A stretch of DNA of 48,095 nt from Bacteroidales bacterium UBA1223 (GTDB lineage: Bacteria; Bacteroidota; Bacteroidia; Bacteroidales; P3), in contig DBXB01000079.1 of NCBI GenBank assembly GCA_002309155.1, positions 2,506 to 50,600 on the forward strand, in the 5' to 3' direction. The notes beneath the pieces were generated by a model, which was given only the letters and a program-made list of their open reading frames with translations, was not told where the DNA came from and ran no database searches. Each line of letters starts with the position of its first letter. The first letter of the stretch is position 1. This document shows, one piece after another, positions 32,447-40,920 of this stretch. The translations under genes and the position numbers were made by a program.

Positions 32447-33052
32447 TCAGTTAATTATTTCTGGATTATTTGAAACAAAATCGGACCATGCTTTGCGTCT
32501 CGATTTTGTAGGTTTCTTTGATTTCACATTCAACTTTTCCCTCACTTCCGCCAAAGGATTGGAACGTTCAACGAAGCAGGTATATGCCACAGCCAAGGCG
32601 TCGGTGGCATCGAGATAGTGGGGCTCGTCGGGAAAATGCATCAGCGAACGCAGCATCATAGCCACCTGCTCTTTGCCGGCATTGCCATTGCCGGTGACGG
32701 TCTGCTTGATTGTCGCCGGTTCGTATTCCGAGAACGACAGGTCTCTGCTCATAGCGGCGGCGATGGCAACCCCTTGGGCTCTTCCCAGTTTAAGCATCGA
32801 CTGCACGTTCTTGCCAAAGAAAGGAGCCTCAATTGCTAGGTGGTCGGGATGGAAAGTGTCGATGATGCGGAGGGTGGAGTCGAATATCTTACGAATCCTG
32901 AGATTGAAGTCGGATATCTGCTTAAGATAAAGCACATCAAGCACCATGACCCGAGGCTTGTTATCGACTATCTCGATAACACTATAGCCCAGAATCCTTG
33001 TGCCAGGGTCGATACCCAGTATTATCTTCTCTATCCCGTTGCCGCTTTGCAT
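32447..33052 (-). CDS. ruvC: Crossover junction endodeoxyribonuclease RuvC
   Basis: It resolves Holliday junctions during recombination, together with RuvAB. The 201-residue protein shows the four-acidic-residue active site: D15 in ILGIDPGTRILGYSV, E in LAIEAPFFGKN, and the paired aspartates in DATDALAVAY. The stretch LGRAQGVAIAAA is the conserved dimer helix. It is about 15-20 residues longer than E. coli RuvC because of a basic C-terminal tail (SKKPTKSRRKAW). The ATG at 33052 follows immediately on a B repeat. Confidence 0.96.
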   Translation of the reverse strand: MQSGNGIEKIILGIDPGTRILGYSVIEIVDNKPRVMVLDVLYLKQISDFNLRIRKIFDSTLRIIDTFHPDHLAIEAPFFGKNVQSMLKLGRAQGVAIAAAMSRDLSFSEYEPATIKQTVTGNGNAGKEQVAMMLRSLMHFPDEPHYLDATDALAVAYTCFVERSNPLAEVREKLNVKSKKPTKSRRKAWSDFVSNNPEIIN

Positions 33053-33155
33053 GTTGATATGTTGATATGGTGATAAGGTGTTAAGATGTTAAGGTGATAA
33101 GAGAAAAACTCTTTAACCTTTAAACTTTAAACTGTAACCTTTACATTTTCAATTC
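33053..33155. repeat. D-C-B repeat block between polA and ruvC
   Basis: On the coding (minus) strand the order is D (GAATTGAAAATG), C (TAAAGGTTACAGTTTAAAG and onward), the AAAGAG/CTCTT hairpin, then B (CACCTTAACATCTTAACACC, then CAACATAT twice) ending at the ruvC ATG. The stretch 33083-33154 is identical over 72 bp to 44091-44162. Confidence 0.92.
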
Positions 33156-33158
33156 TCA

Positions 33159-35942
33159 TTAATGAGCTTCAAGCCAGTTGTCGCCAGTCTCGATACCCAC
33201 CTCTATGGGGATGCTCAACGGCAGAGCGTGGAGCATGGCATCGCTGACAATCTCCCGCACCGTGTCGAGCTCGGTTTTGAGGACATCGAACACAAGTTCG
33301 TCGTGCACCTGAAGTATCATCTTGCTCTTCAGTCCCAACTCGTTAAAACGACGCCAGATACGAATCATAGCTATCTTTATCATATCCGCAGAGGTACCTT
33401 GGACTGGCATGTTGACGGCATTTCGCTCGGCAAACTGTCTCATAGCGGCATTGCGGCTGTTAATCTCGTTGAGATAACGTCGCCGACCGAGGAGAGTCTG
33501 AGCATAGCCATGTTCCCTGGCGAATTCCACATTCTGGTCAATATATCTCTTGATAGCCGGATATTGCTCAAAATATTCAGCAATCAGTCCGGCGGCTTCC
33601 TTGCGGGGAATGGCGAGTTGTTCGGATAGTCCGAAAGCACTGATGCCATATACTATACCGAAATTCACCGACTTAGCGTTACGACGTTGTTCCTTGGTGA
33701 CATCGGCGATATCCTCATGGTAAATCTTCGCCGCTGTGGAGGCATGAATATCAAGTCCACGGGAGAATGCATCGGTCATGTGCTCGTCACGAGAGAGTGA
33801 CGCTATGATACGCAGCTCTATCTGGGAATAGTCTGCGGCAAGAATGCAGTGGTCAGCGTCACGGGCTACAAATGCTTTGCGGATCTCCCTGCCTCGTTCA
33901 GTGCGGATAGGTATGTTCTGAAGGTTCGGATTTGAGGAGCTAAGTCTCCCCGTAGCCGTCACGGTCTGATTATAGACCGTATGCAGTCGTTGAGTAACTG
34001 GGTCAATCAGTTTTGGAAATGTATCCAAGTAGGTGGACACCAACTTGCTCAATGACCTATATTCAAGTATAAGTTGAACGATTGGATGTTTCTCTCTAAG
34101 TTTCATCAGCACGTCTTCCGCGGTACTGTACTGCTTGGTGGCGGTAAGAGGTGGCTTGTCTGTGACTTTTAGCTTGTCGAAAAGAATCTCGCCGAGCTGA
34201 CGAGGTGACCCGATATTAAACCGTTCACCAGCAAGTTTATAGATTTTCTCCTCTATATCTATACGCTCAGCGGAGAGTTCGGCGGAATATTTCTTCAGAG
34301 CTTCCACATCGATACGCACGCCGGTATTCTCCATATCAACCAGCACGTCAACCAGCGGAATCTCTATGTCGTTAAAGAGCGCCAGCATGTCGTTCTCAAT
34401 GAGCGAACGGTGCATAGGTTCATAGAGCCGCCAGAGGAGTCCTGCAGACACATATTTGAACGATTCCGAATTCTCGTCGACACTGACATTCAGAACACTG
34501 GAGACAATAAAATCGAAGTAATGACGGGCTTCGGGATCCAACAGGTAATGAGCCAGTTGCACGTCAAAGATATCGCCAGCAACTTCAACGCCGTGATCCA
34601 TGAACACATGCTTGAGATGCTTGAGGTCGTAACAGACCTTTCTGGTATTGGGATTGGATAGCGCTACATTGAGGAAAGTGAAATAGTCGTTGCCATCGAA
34701 AGGAAGATACGAGGTGTCGTCGGCAGAAGTGGCAAAAGAGAGTCCTTTGACATCACCAGTTCTGTTGTCGTGGACCAAAAAGATAGAGAAATCGCGCTCT
34801 TGCAATTCGATGAGTTTCTCGATTGTCACCTCATTGCGACCAGACACATCATCGTCAGGGGTTGACAACTCGTCGGATTGCATATCAAACAGAGAAGCCT
34901 GCGACGGGTCTTGAACGACAACCGCCTTACGTTTAGTCTGGCGTGATTTCTCCTGTTGCTGATGGACTTCGGGAGAGACACTTCCAGTGGATGTCTTTAC
35001 CCTGACATTGAGTTTCATGGCAAGATCAGGGTCGCTCACACTGATGTCGGTAAACATACGTTTGGCGAAATTCCTGAATTCCAATTCTGTGAACAGGGCG
35101 GACAACTGAGCATAGTCGGGACGTGCCAGACAGAGAGAAGTCTCGTCAAAGTCTATCGGAACATTGACACAGATAGTGGCAAGCTCTTTGGACAGCAAAG
35201 CCTGGTCGGAATACTCCTTTACAAGGTCGCGGAGTTTTTCATTCTTGATTTCATCACTGCTTTTCACCAGATTCTCCACACTTCCGAATTGAGCCACGAG
35301 TTGTTTGGCCTTCTTCTCTCCCACCCCGGGAATACCAGGTATGTTATCGATAGCATCGCCCCACAGTCCTAAGATATCAGCGACCTGAACAGGGGCATTC
35401 ACCCCGAATTTTTCGCAGACCTCGGCGACACCATCGATGCTGTCGGGCTTTCCCATACGTCCGAAACGGTAAAGACGGACATGGTCGGTGACCAGCTGAG
35501 CAAAGTCTTTGTCGGGAGTCACCATCAGAACTTCATCGAAGCCGGCTTTTTCAGCCTGACGAGAGAGTGTGCCTATCACGTCGTCGGCTTCATAACCCTC
35601 CTTGGTAATTACCGGGATGGAGAAACCATCGATAACCCTCATGATATAAGGCAGGGCCTTCTGTATATCCTCAGGCATAGCATCCCTGTTTGCCTTGTAC
35701 TGCTCATAACGCTCATGGCGAAATGTGGGAGCAGACACGTCGAAGGCGACAGCGCAGTGTGTGGGTTTTTGTCGACGGAGCAAATCGTAGAGTGTGGTGG
35801 TGAATCCCAGGACCGCCGATGTGTTCATTCCACGGCTGTTCATTCTAGGATTATGGTTCAGGGCATAATAAGCCCTATAGACCATCGCCATCCCATCAAT
35901 CAACATCAGTTTTTTATTCATCAGCTGTTCTATTGTCGCCAC
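33159..35942 (-). CDS. polA: DNA polymerase I with apparently inactive proofreading domain
   Basis: It fills gaps and removes primers during repair and lagging-strand synthesis. The 927-residue protein has an N-terminal 5'-nuclease (1-300) with intact metal ligands (GYEADDVIG, TPDKDFAQL) and a helix-hairpin-helix (IPGIPGVGEKKAKQL). The polymerase domain is intact: motif A DYSQIEL (704-710), motif B KSVNFGIVYG from K757, motif C VHDEL (D881, E882). The middle 3'-5' exonuclease fold is present (about 380-530) but its acids are missing. The DxE position reads VHD or FSI, the exo II aspartate is replaced in CYDLKHLKH, and exo III YxxxD reads YVSAG (497-501). It is followed by ruvC; pdxA lies 21 bp upstream. 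Confidence 0.97.
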   Translation of the reverse strand: MATIEQLMNKKLMLIDGMAMVYRAYYALNHNPRMNSRGMNTSAVLGFTTTLYDLLRRQKPTHCAVAFDVSAPTFRHERYEQYKANRDAMPEDIQKALPYIMRVIDGFSIPVITKEGYEADDVIGTLSRQAEKAGFDEVLMVTPDKDFAQLVTDHVRLYRFGRMGKPDSIDGVAEVCEKFGVNAPVQVADILGLWGDAIDNIPGIPGVGEKKAKQLVAQFGSVENLVKSSDEIKNEKLRDLVKEYSDQALLSKELATICVNVPIDFDETSLCLARPDYAQLSALFTELEFRNFAKRMFTDISVSDPDLAMKLNVRVKTSTGSVSPEVHQQQEKSRQTKRKAVVVQDPSQASLFDMQSDELSTPDDDVSGRNEVTIEKLIELQERDFSIFLVHDNRTGDVKGLSFATSADDTSYLPFDGNDYFTFLNVALSNPNTRKVCYDLKHLKHVFMDHGVEVAGDIFDVQLAHYLLDPEARHYFDFIVSSVLNVSVDENSESFKYVSAGLLWRLYEPMHRSLIENDMLALFNDIEIPLVDVLVDMENTGVRIDVEALKKYSAELSAERIDIEEKIYKLAGERFNIGSPRQLGEILFDKLKVTDKPPLTATKQYSTAEDVLMKLREKHPIVQLILEYRSLSKLVSTYLDTFPKLIDPVTQRLHTVYNQTVTATGRLSSSNPNLQNIPIRTERGREIRKAFVARDADHCILAADYSQIELRIIASLSRDEHMTDAFSRGLDIHASTAAKIYHEDIADVTKEQRRNAKSVNFGIVYGISAFGLSEQLAIPRKEAAGLIAEYFEQYPAIKRYIDQNVEFAREHGYAQTLLGRRRYLNEINSRNAAMRQFAERNAVNMPVQGTSADMIKIAMIRIWRRFNELGLKSKMILQVHDELVFDVLKTELDTVREIVSDAMLHALPLSIPIEVGIETGDNWLEAH

Positions 35943-35963
35943 ACGAAGTGTGACGGTGTCATA

Positions 35964-37007
35964 TTACTTCAAAGGGTTGGCGGTCAACTCATCATATTCG
36001 TGACGGTGACGGAGGATATCGCAAGCCAGGTTGACAGCGTGACGGAACGACTGCTCGCTTGCCTGACCCTTTCCCGCAATGTCATAAGCTGTGCCGTGTG
36101 CCGGTGAGGTACGAATGATGTCAAGTCCGGCAGTATAGTTGACACCCTCGGTAAACGACATAAGCTTGAACGGGATAAGTCCCTGGTCGTGATAGAGAGC
36201 CAAAACTCCATCAAAGCGGTTGAACTCGCTACTTCCGAAGAATCCGTCTGAGGGAAATGGTCCATATGCAAGTATGCCGTTGGCGTATGATTCATCGATG
36301 GCGGGCTTCACCACCTCCATATCATCATTTCCTATCACGCCATGGTCACCGGCATGAGGATCGAGAGCAAGGACAGCAATCTTAGGCATAGGGATGCCAA
36401 AATCGCGTTTCAGCGACTGATGCATAATGGCTATCTTCTCAACCAGCAGTTCTTTAGTAATGGCTTGGGGCACATCTTTGAGAGCCAGATGGTTGGTGAC
36501 GATGCCTATCCTTATCCTGTCGCACACCATCATCATCAGCGACTTGCCGTTGAATTTGTTGGAGAGATATTCCGTATGTCCAGGGAAATCGAAGGTGTCC
36601 GACTGAATGTTTTTCTTGTTGATAGGAGCAGTCACCAGCACATCCACTGTGCCTTTCTTCAACTCCTCACAGGCGGCTTCCAGGGCCATCCGGCTAAGTT
36701 GTCCGGCGACATCAGTCGACTTGCCTATCTCAATTTTCACCTCATCAGGAACGAGATTCACCACATTGAACTTCTTGTCTTGAGCCTGATTTGGAGATTG
36801 GATGGAAGTGAAGTTTAGTTCCTGATGTTGACGGGGCATCAATTTCTTGTGATAAGATGCGACCTTCGTCGAACCGAACAGTATCGGCGTGCAGTGATCG
36901 AACATACGACTGTCGGAGAAGGTCTTGAGGATCACCTCATACCCTATTCCATTAATATCTCCGTGAGTTATGGCGACTTTGATTTTATGTGTTTCTGTCT
37001 TTGACAT
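35964..37007 (-). CDS. pdxA: 4-hydroxythreonine-4-phosphate dehydrogenase
   Basis: It oxidises 4-phosphohydroxy-L-threonine in the DXP-dependent route to pyridoxal 5'-phosphate. The 347-residue protein has the opening KVAITHGDINGIGYEV and the metal-binding histidines in FPGHTEYLS, LDPHAGDHG and LYHDQGLIPFK. The C-terminal TSPAHGTAYDIAGKG is a family hallmark. Length fits (about 330-360). It lies 21 bp before polA. Its upstream gap is filled by C, A and D repeats, and no promoter consensus was recognised. Confidence 0.96.
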   Translation of the reverse strand: MSKTETHKIKVAITHGDINGIGYEVILKTFSDSRMFDHCTPILFGSTKVASYHKKLMPRQHQELNFTSIQSPNQAQDKKFNVVNLVPDEVKIEIGKSTDVAGQLSRMALEAACEELKKGTVDVLVTAPINKKNIQSDTFDFPGHTEYLSNKFNGKSLMMMVCDRIRIGIVTNHLALKDVPQAITKELLVEKIAIMHQSLKRDFGIPMPKIAVLALDPHAGDHGVIGNDDMEVVKPAIDESYANGILAYGPFPSDGFFGSSEFNRFDGVLALYHDQGLIPFKLMSFTEGVNYTAGLDIIRTSPAHGTAYDIAGKGQASEQSFRHAVNLACDILRHRHEYDELTANPLK

Positions 37008-37012
37008 GATAT

Positions 37013-37177
37013 GATAAAGGTTAAAGGGTAAAGTTTAAAGGTTAAAGTTTAAAGGTTAAAGATTTCTAGATGTTCTAGAGGTTCTAGATTATCTAGAGCA
37101 TCTAGTGTTTCAATTTTCAATTCTCAATTTTCAATTCTCAATTTTCAATTCTCAATTTTCAATTCTCAATTTTCAAT
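37013..37177. repeat. C, A and D repeat block upstream of pdxA
   Basis: Plus strand: C units (AAAGGTTAAAGTTTAAAGG, 37017-37062), five 9-bp A units (37063-37106), then D as a clean 14-bp tandem array CAATTTTCAATTCT repeated about five times (37110-37178). The D array runs into the leucyl aminopeptidase gene and supplies its TGA stop (37173-37175). Confidence 0.92.
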
Positions 37178-38621
37178 TCCCAATGGTGTCGTACATCTGG
37201 AAGAAGGCGTAGAGCAGACGGAGTCCGAAACCAGATGCACCCTGACCATAGAAACTCTCTCGTTTGCTGTAGAAAGCCACTCCGGCGATATCCAGGTGTA
37301 TATAGGGGCAGCCATGAGCGAAATGCGCCAGGAATCGACCAGCAGTGATGGTGCCGGCTTTTGCCTGCAGGTTGCAGTTGATCATATCCGCCACCTCAGA
37401 TTTCAGCATCTCATCATATTCTTTCCAGAACGGCAACGGAGCGAGGCGCTCGTACACCCTGTTGCCTATGATGTTGAGCAATCCGAAATATTTGTCGGCA
37501 TCCTGCTGCATGACAGCTATACATGACGTACCCAATGCTCTTACCGCTGCGCCCGTCAGGGTGGCAGCGTCAATAATAACATCAGGTTTTTGATCACTGG
37601 CATAAGCAATGGCATCAGCCAGTATCAGACGGCCCTCAGCGTCGGTATTGGTAATCTCTACAGTGGTACCATCATACATCCGCAGTATGTCGTCAGCGGC
37701 ATAAGCGTTCTTTCCGGGACGATTGTCGGTGAGAGGCAGGAATGCCATAATGTATACCGGGAGCTTGTTCTCTGCGGCGGCGAAGACTGCCGAAGCCATA
37801 GTTGCGGCACCTGCCATATCCGACTTCATCTCGGTCATATAGTCGTCGGGTTTGATATTCAGTCCGCCTGTATCATACATCACACCTTTGCCCACCAATG
37901 CCACGGGACGCTTGTTGACACGGTTCTCAGGTTTGTATTCCAACACTACAAAGCGAGGTTCATCCTCACTGCCACGGTTCACAGCAAGCAAACCTCCCAT
38001 CCTCAGTCCTTCGATTTTCTTCAGTCCAAGCACGGTGCACTTAACATTGCTCAATGCCGAAGCCTCTTCCTTGAGAATGTCGGCGAACAAAGGTGCGTTC
38101 AGATACATCACCGGTTCATTCACCCAGTCTCTCAGTCTGTCGATACGTCTCCAGAGGTTAAGATTCTCTTTCATCACCTCGGGCTCAATAAGCAAACTGT
38201 CGACATGAACATCGGACAACAACGACTCTTTCTTGTTTTTGTATTTCTCAAACCGGTAATTCGCCATATGCAATCCTTCAAGGAACGCCACGGCTTCTTC
38301 CGGGATGATACCTTCGCCAGTGAACGCCACGCTCTGCACCTTTTCTTTCATGAGCATCAACTGCAAAGCAGCCGCCGACTTGCGGATCTGCTCCAAGGAC
38401 TCGTCAACGGGTAGTTCGCTGTTAAAACTCTGCACATAAATCTTATAAGGAAGTCGGTTGAGAATAACAAGAGAAGAGATATCCTCTTTCCTTTTCGCCT
38501 CAATATAGGCCACCTCGTCACGCTTGAAAGGAAGCGAACGTGAAGCCACATCACTGCCGTAAAGAAAAATTACCGACGATTTGATTTTCGAGAAATCTAT
38601 CTTTTCAAGCAATATATTCAT
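37173..38621 (-). CDS. Leucyl aminopeptidase, M17 family
   Basis: A cytoplasmic two-zinc aminopeptidase of 482 residues. The N-terminal domain (about 1-160) is poorly conserved, as usual. The catalytic domain holds ALVGKGVMYDTGGLNIKP (metal-binding lysine and aspartate), EMKSDMAGAATM, and the signature NTDAEGRL with the second metal pair, followed by DAATLTGAAVRALG. Its stop codon TGA is part of a D-type tandem array. A divergent promoter region (38664-38712) is shared with radA. The ATG at 38621 gives a sensible start MNILLEKIDFSKI. Confidence 0.95.
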   Translation of the reverse strand: MNILLEKIDFSKIKSSVIFLYGSDVASRSLPFKRDEVAYIEAKRKEDISSLVILNRLPYKIYVQSFNSELPVDESLEQIRKSAAALQLMLMKEKVQSVAFTGEGIIPEEAVAFLEGLHMANYRFEKYKNKKESLLSDVHVDSLLIEPEVMKENLNLWRRIDRLRDWVNEPVMYLNAPLFADILKEEASALSNVKCTVLGLKKIEGLRMGGLLAVNRGSEDEPRFVVLEYKPENRVNKRPVALVGKGVMYDTGGLNIKPDDYMTEMKSDMAGAATMASAVFAAAENKLPVYIMAFLPLTDNRPGKNAYAADDILRMYDGTTVEITNTDAEGRLILADAIAYASDQKPDVIIDAATLTGAAVRALGTSCIAVMQQDADKYFGLLNIIGNRVYERLAPLPFWKEYDEMLKSEVADMINCNLQAKAGTITAGRFLAHFAHGCPYIHLDIAGVAFYSKRESFYGQGASGFGLRLLYAFFQMYDTIGN

Positions 38622-38663
38622 TTTCCAAATACTTAAAAATAATTACTACTTTATTTAAAAATG

Positions 38664-38671
38664 CAAAGATA
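38664..38671 (-). promoter_or_regulatory. -7 element for the leucyl aminopeptidase gene
   Basis: The minus strand reads TATCTTTG, an exact TAnnTTTG match, 42 bp upstream of the ATG at 38621. No clear TTTG lies 19 bp further up. It is paired with a divergent -7 box for radA 33 bp away. Confidence 0.6.
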
Positions 38672-38704
38672 CGAAAAAAACTCTTACAGTTAGATTATTT
38701 TTAA

Positions 38705-38712
38705 TATCTTTG
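38705..38712 (+). promoter_or_regulatory. -7 element for radA
   Basis: The plus strand reads TATCTTTG, an exact TAnnTTTG match, 45 bp before the radA ATG at 38758. Its presence shows that a TTG start at 38710 in the same frame is not real. A good -33 TTTG was not found. Confidence 0.6.
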
Positions 38713-38757
38713 CACCATTATAGAAGATGTCAAAATCGGATAAATCATTTGGGAATT

Positions 38758-40128
38758 ATGGCAAAAGCAAAGAGTTATTACTTCTGTAGCGAATGTGGTT
38801 ACCAGTCGAGTTCATGGCTGGGAAGATGCCCTGAGTGCGGAAAATTCGGCACGATGCAGGAGGAGGTTATCCAAGCCTCCAAACCAAGCAAAACGGCAAA
38901 GGGCAATGCCACCACTGGTGTGTCGAAACCGAAACCTATTCATGAGGTATCGACGAGCGAGACGCAACGCATCCCCACACAATGTGCTGAATTCGACCGT
39001 GTGCTGGGTGGCGGTATAGTTCCCGGATCTCTCCTTCTGCTGGGCGGAGAGCCTGGAATAGGCAAATCGACACTGTTGCTCCAGACGGCACTCGCCATTC
39101 CAGGAAAGAGGGTGCTTTATGTAAGCGGCGAGGAGAGCGAACAGCAGATAAAGATGCGCGCCGACCGCATCAACAACGGTGGCGAGACGGACTGCTACGT
39201 AGTGTCAGAGACAGTGACACAGCGCATTCTGGAATGTGTGGATGAGGTAAAACCCGATTTGCTTATAGTCGATTCTATTCAGACCATCTGCACCGAGGCT
39301 ATTGATTCATCAGCAGGGAGCATATCTCAAATACGTGAATGCACTGCGGAATTCCAACGTTTTGCAAAAGAGAGCGGTATCCCCGTACTGCTGGTTGGAC
39401 ATATCACCAAAGAGGGCAGTCTGGCAGGACCTAAAGTGATGGAGCACATAGTTGACTGCGTGCTGCAGTTTGAAGGCGACAGAAACTATGGTTACCGTAT
39501 GCTGAGATCGCTGAAGAACAGGTTTGGATCGACTGCAGAAATAGGAATTTTCGAGATGCAGGGGGATGGACTTAGAGAGGTTGAGAATCCATCGGAATTC
39601 CTATTGTCGCAACGTGACGAGAATCTCAGCGGATGCGCTATCGCTGCGACTCTGGAAGGTGCTCGTCCCATGTTTATCGAGGTTCAGTCGCTAGTCTCCA
39701 CAGCGGTCTACGGAACTCCGCAACGCAACGCCAACGGATTTGACTTCAGGCGACTCTCTATGTTGTTGGCAGTACTGGAGAAACGATGCGGATTCAAACT
39801 AGGAGCCAAGGATGTGTTTCTCAACATAGCCGGAGGCATAAGGGTTAACGACCCCGCCATCGACCTGGCCGTGGCCTGTGCCATCCTCTCGTCAAATGTC
39901 GACATACCTATACCGCCACGCTACTGCTTTGCGGCTGAAATGGGTTTGTCGGGCGAGGTGCGTCCCGTAAGTCGTGTGGAGCACCGAATAGCCGAAGCCG
40001 ACAGACTTGGATTTGAAAAGATATTCGTATCGAAATACAACGCCCGAAGCTTGAACAAGAAACGGTTCGGACTGGAGATAGTAGAAGTATCTGTTATAGA
40101 ACAGGCGTTCCGAGAACTCTTTGCCTGA
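38758..40128 (+). CDS. radA: DNA repair protein RadA
   Basis: A RecA-like ATPase that helps branch migration and processing of recombination intermediates. From the ATG at 38758 it has 456 residues. A four-cysteine zinc finger (C10, C13, C24, C27) opens the protein. Walker A GEPGIGKST lies at 97-105, the RadA-specific KNRFG motif is in SLKNRFGSTAEIGIFEM, and a Lon-like C-terminal domain (from about 280) has NIAGGIRVNDPAIDLAVA. All expected motifs are intact. A longer frame from 38710 overlaps the promoter and is rejected. Confidence 0.97.
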   Translation: MAKAKSYYFCSECGYQSSSWLGRCPECGKFGTMQEEVIQASKPSKTAKGNATTGVSKPKPIHEVSTSETQRIPTQCAEFDRVLGGGIVPGSLLLLGGEPGIGKSTLLLQTALAIPGKRVLYVSGEESEQQIKMRADRINNGGETDCYVVSETVTQRILECVDEVKPDLLIVDSIQTICTEAIDSSAGSISQIRECTAEFQRFAKESGIPVLLVGHITKEGSLAGPKVMEHIVDCVLQFEGDRNYGYRMLRSLKNRFGSTAEIGIFEMQGDGLREVENPSEFLLSQRDENLSGCAIAATLEGARPMFIEVQSLVSTAVYGTPQRNANGFDFRRLSMLLAVLEKRCGFKLGAKDVFLNIAGGIRVNDPAIDLAVACAILSSNVDIPIPPRYCFAAEMGLSGEVRPVSRVEHRIAEADRLGFEKIFVSKYNARSLNKKRFGLEIVEVSVIEQAFRELFA

Positions 40129-40135
40129 TTAATAA

Positions 40136-40175
40136 TAAAGGTTACAGTTTAGAGTTTAAAGGTTAAAGAATAATA
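40136..40175. repeat. C-type repeat between radA and folE
   Basis: AAAGGTTACAGTTTAGAGTT followed by TAAAGGTTAAAG; a short C block in the 64-bp gap between the convergent radA and folE genes. No hairpin terminator is visible here. Confidence 0.75.
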
Positions 40176-40192
40176 TGAATTAGTTAATGCCA

Positions 40193-40798
40193 TCAATGGA
40201 GCGAGACTCCTATGATGTGCATGAACTCCTCACGTGTCTTCGGATCTTTCATAAAGGCTCCGGTGAAATCGCTGGTGGTGGTGACAGAGTTCTGTTTCTG
40301 CACTCCTCGCATCGACATGCACATATGCTGAGCCTCAATAACCACGGCGACACCAAGTGGATTGAGGGTGTTCTGAATGCAATCTTTTATCTGTTTGGTG
40401 AGCCGCTCCTGAACCTGCAGACGACGGGCATAGGCATCCACCACACGTGGAATCTTGCTCAGTCCGACGATGGTGCCGTTGGGGATATACGCCACATGCG
40501 CTTTGCCGACAAAGGGTACCATATGGTGCTCACATAGCGAGTAGAGTTCTATATCCTTGACAACGACCATCTGTTTGTAATCCTCATGGAACATTGCCGA
40601 CCTCAAGATATCTTCGGGGTCAAGATCATATCCGTTGGTGAAATAAAGCATCGCCTTCGCTATGCGTTCTGGACTTTTGAGCAGTCCTTCACGGTCGGGG
40701 TTTTCACCCAACAGGCGTATGATTTCCTTATAATGCGTAGCCATCTCTGCTACACATTTCTCATCATATTTGTCTATTTTAAGATATCCTTTTTCCAT
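40193..40798 (-). CDS. folE: GTP cyclohydrolase I
   Basis: It opens the guanine ring of GTP to give dihydroneopterin triphosphate, the first step of folate and related pterin synthesis. The 201-residue protein has the zinc ligands C89 and H92 in LYSLCEHHMVPF and C160 in EAQHMCMSMRGVQK, and the GTP-binding motif GLSKIPRVVDAYARRLQVQE. Length fits the family (about 190-220). The B array lies directly before its ATG. Confidence 0.97.
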   Translation of the reverse strand: MEKGYLKIDKYDEKCVAEMATHYKEIIRLLGENPDREGLLKSPERIAKAMLYFTNGYDLDPEDILRSAMFHEDYKQMVVVKDIELYSLCEHHMVPFVGKAHVAYIPNGTIVGLSKIPRVVDAYARRLQVQERLTKQIKDCIQNTLNPLGVAVVIEAQHMCMSMRGVQKQNSVTTTSDFTGAFMKDPKTREEFMHIIGVSLH

Positions 40799-40920
40799 GA
40801 ATTGTTGATATGTTGAAAAGGTTTAAAGGGATTTAAAGGGTTGAAAGGGTTAAAAGTTTTCTAGAATTTCTAGAACTTCTAGAGTATCTAGGATTTCTAG
40901 ATTATCTAGGGATTTAAAGT
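40799..40920. repeat. A-C-B repeat block upstream of folE
   Basis: Plus strand: B (TTGTTGATATGTTGAAAAGG, 40802-40821), C variants (TTTAAAGGGATTTAAAGGGT, to 40857), then six 9-bp A units (40858-40911). On the folE coding strand the order is A, C, B, ATG. Confidence 0.9.

Noticed and set aside
37590..38414. 274-codon plus-strand frame opposite the leucyl aminopeptidase gene
   Set aside because: Antisense shadow; histidine- and cysteine-rich with no family resemblance.
38710..38757. TTG start at 38710 for radA
   Set aside because: It overlaps the -7 promoter box; the ATG at 38758 starts the conserved zinc finger region.
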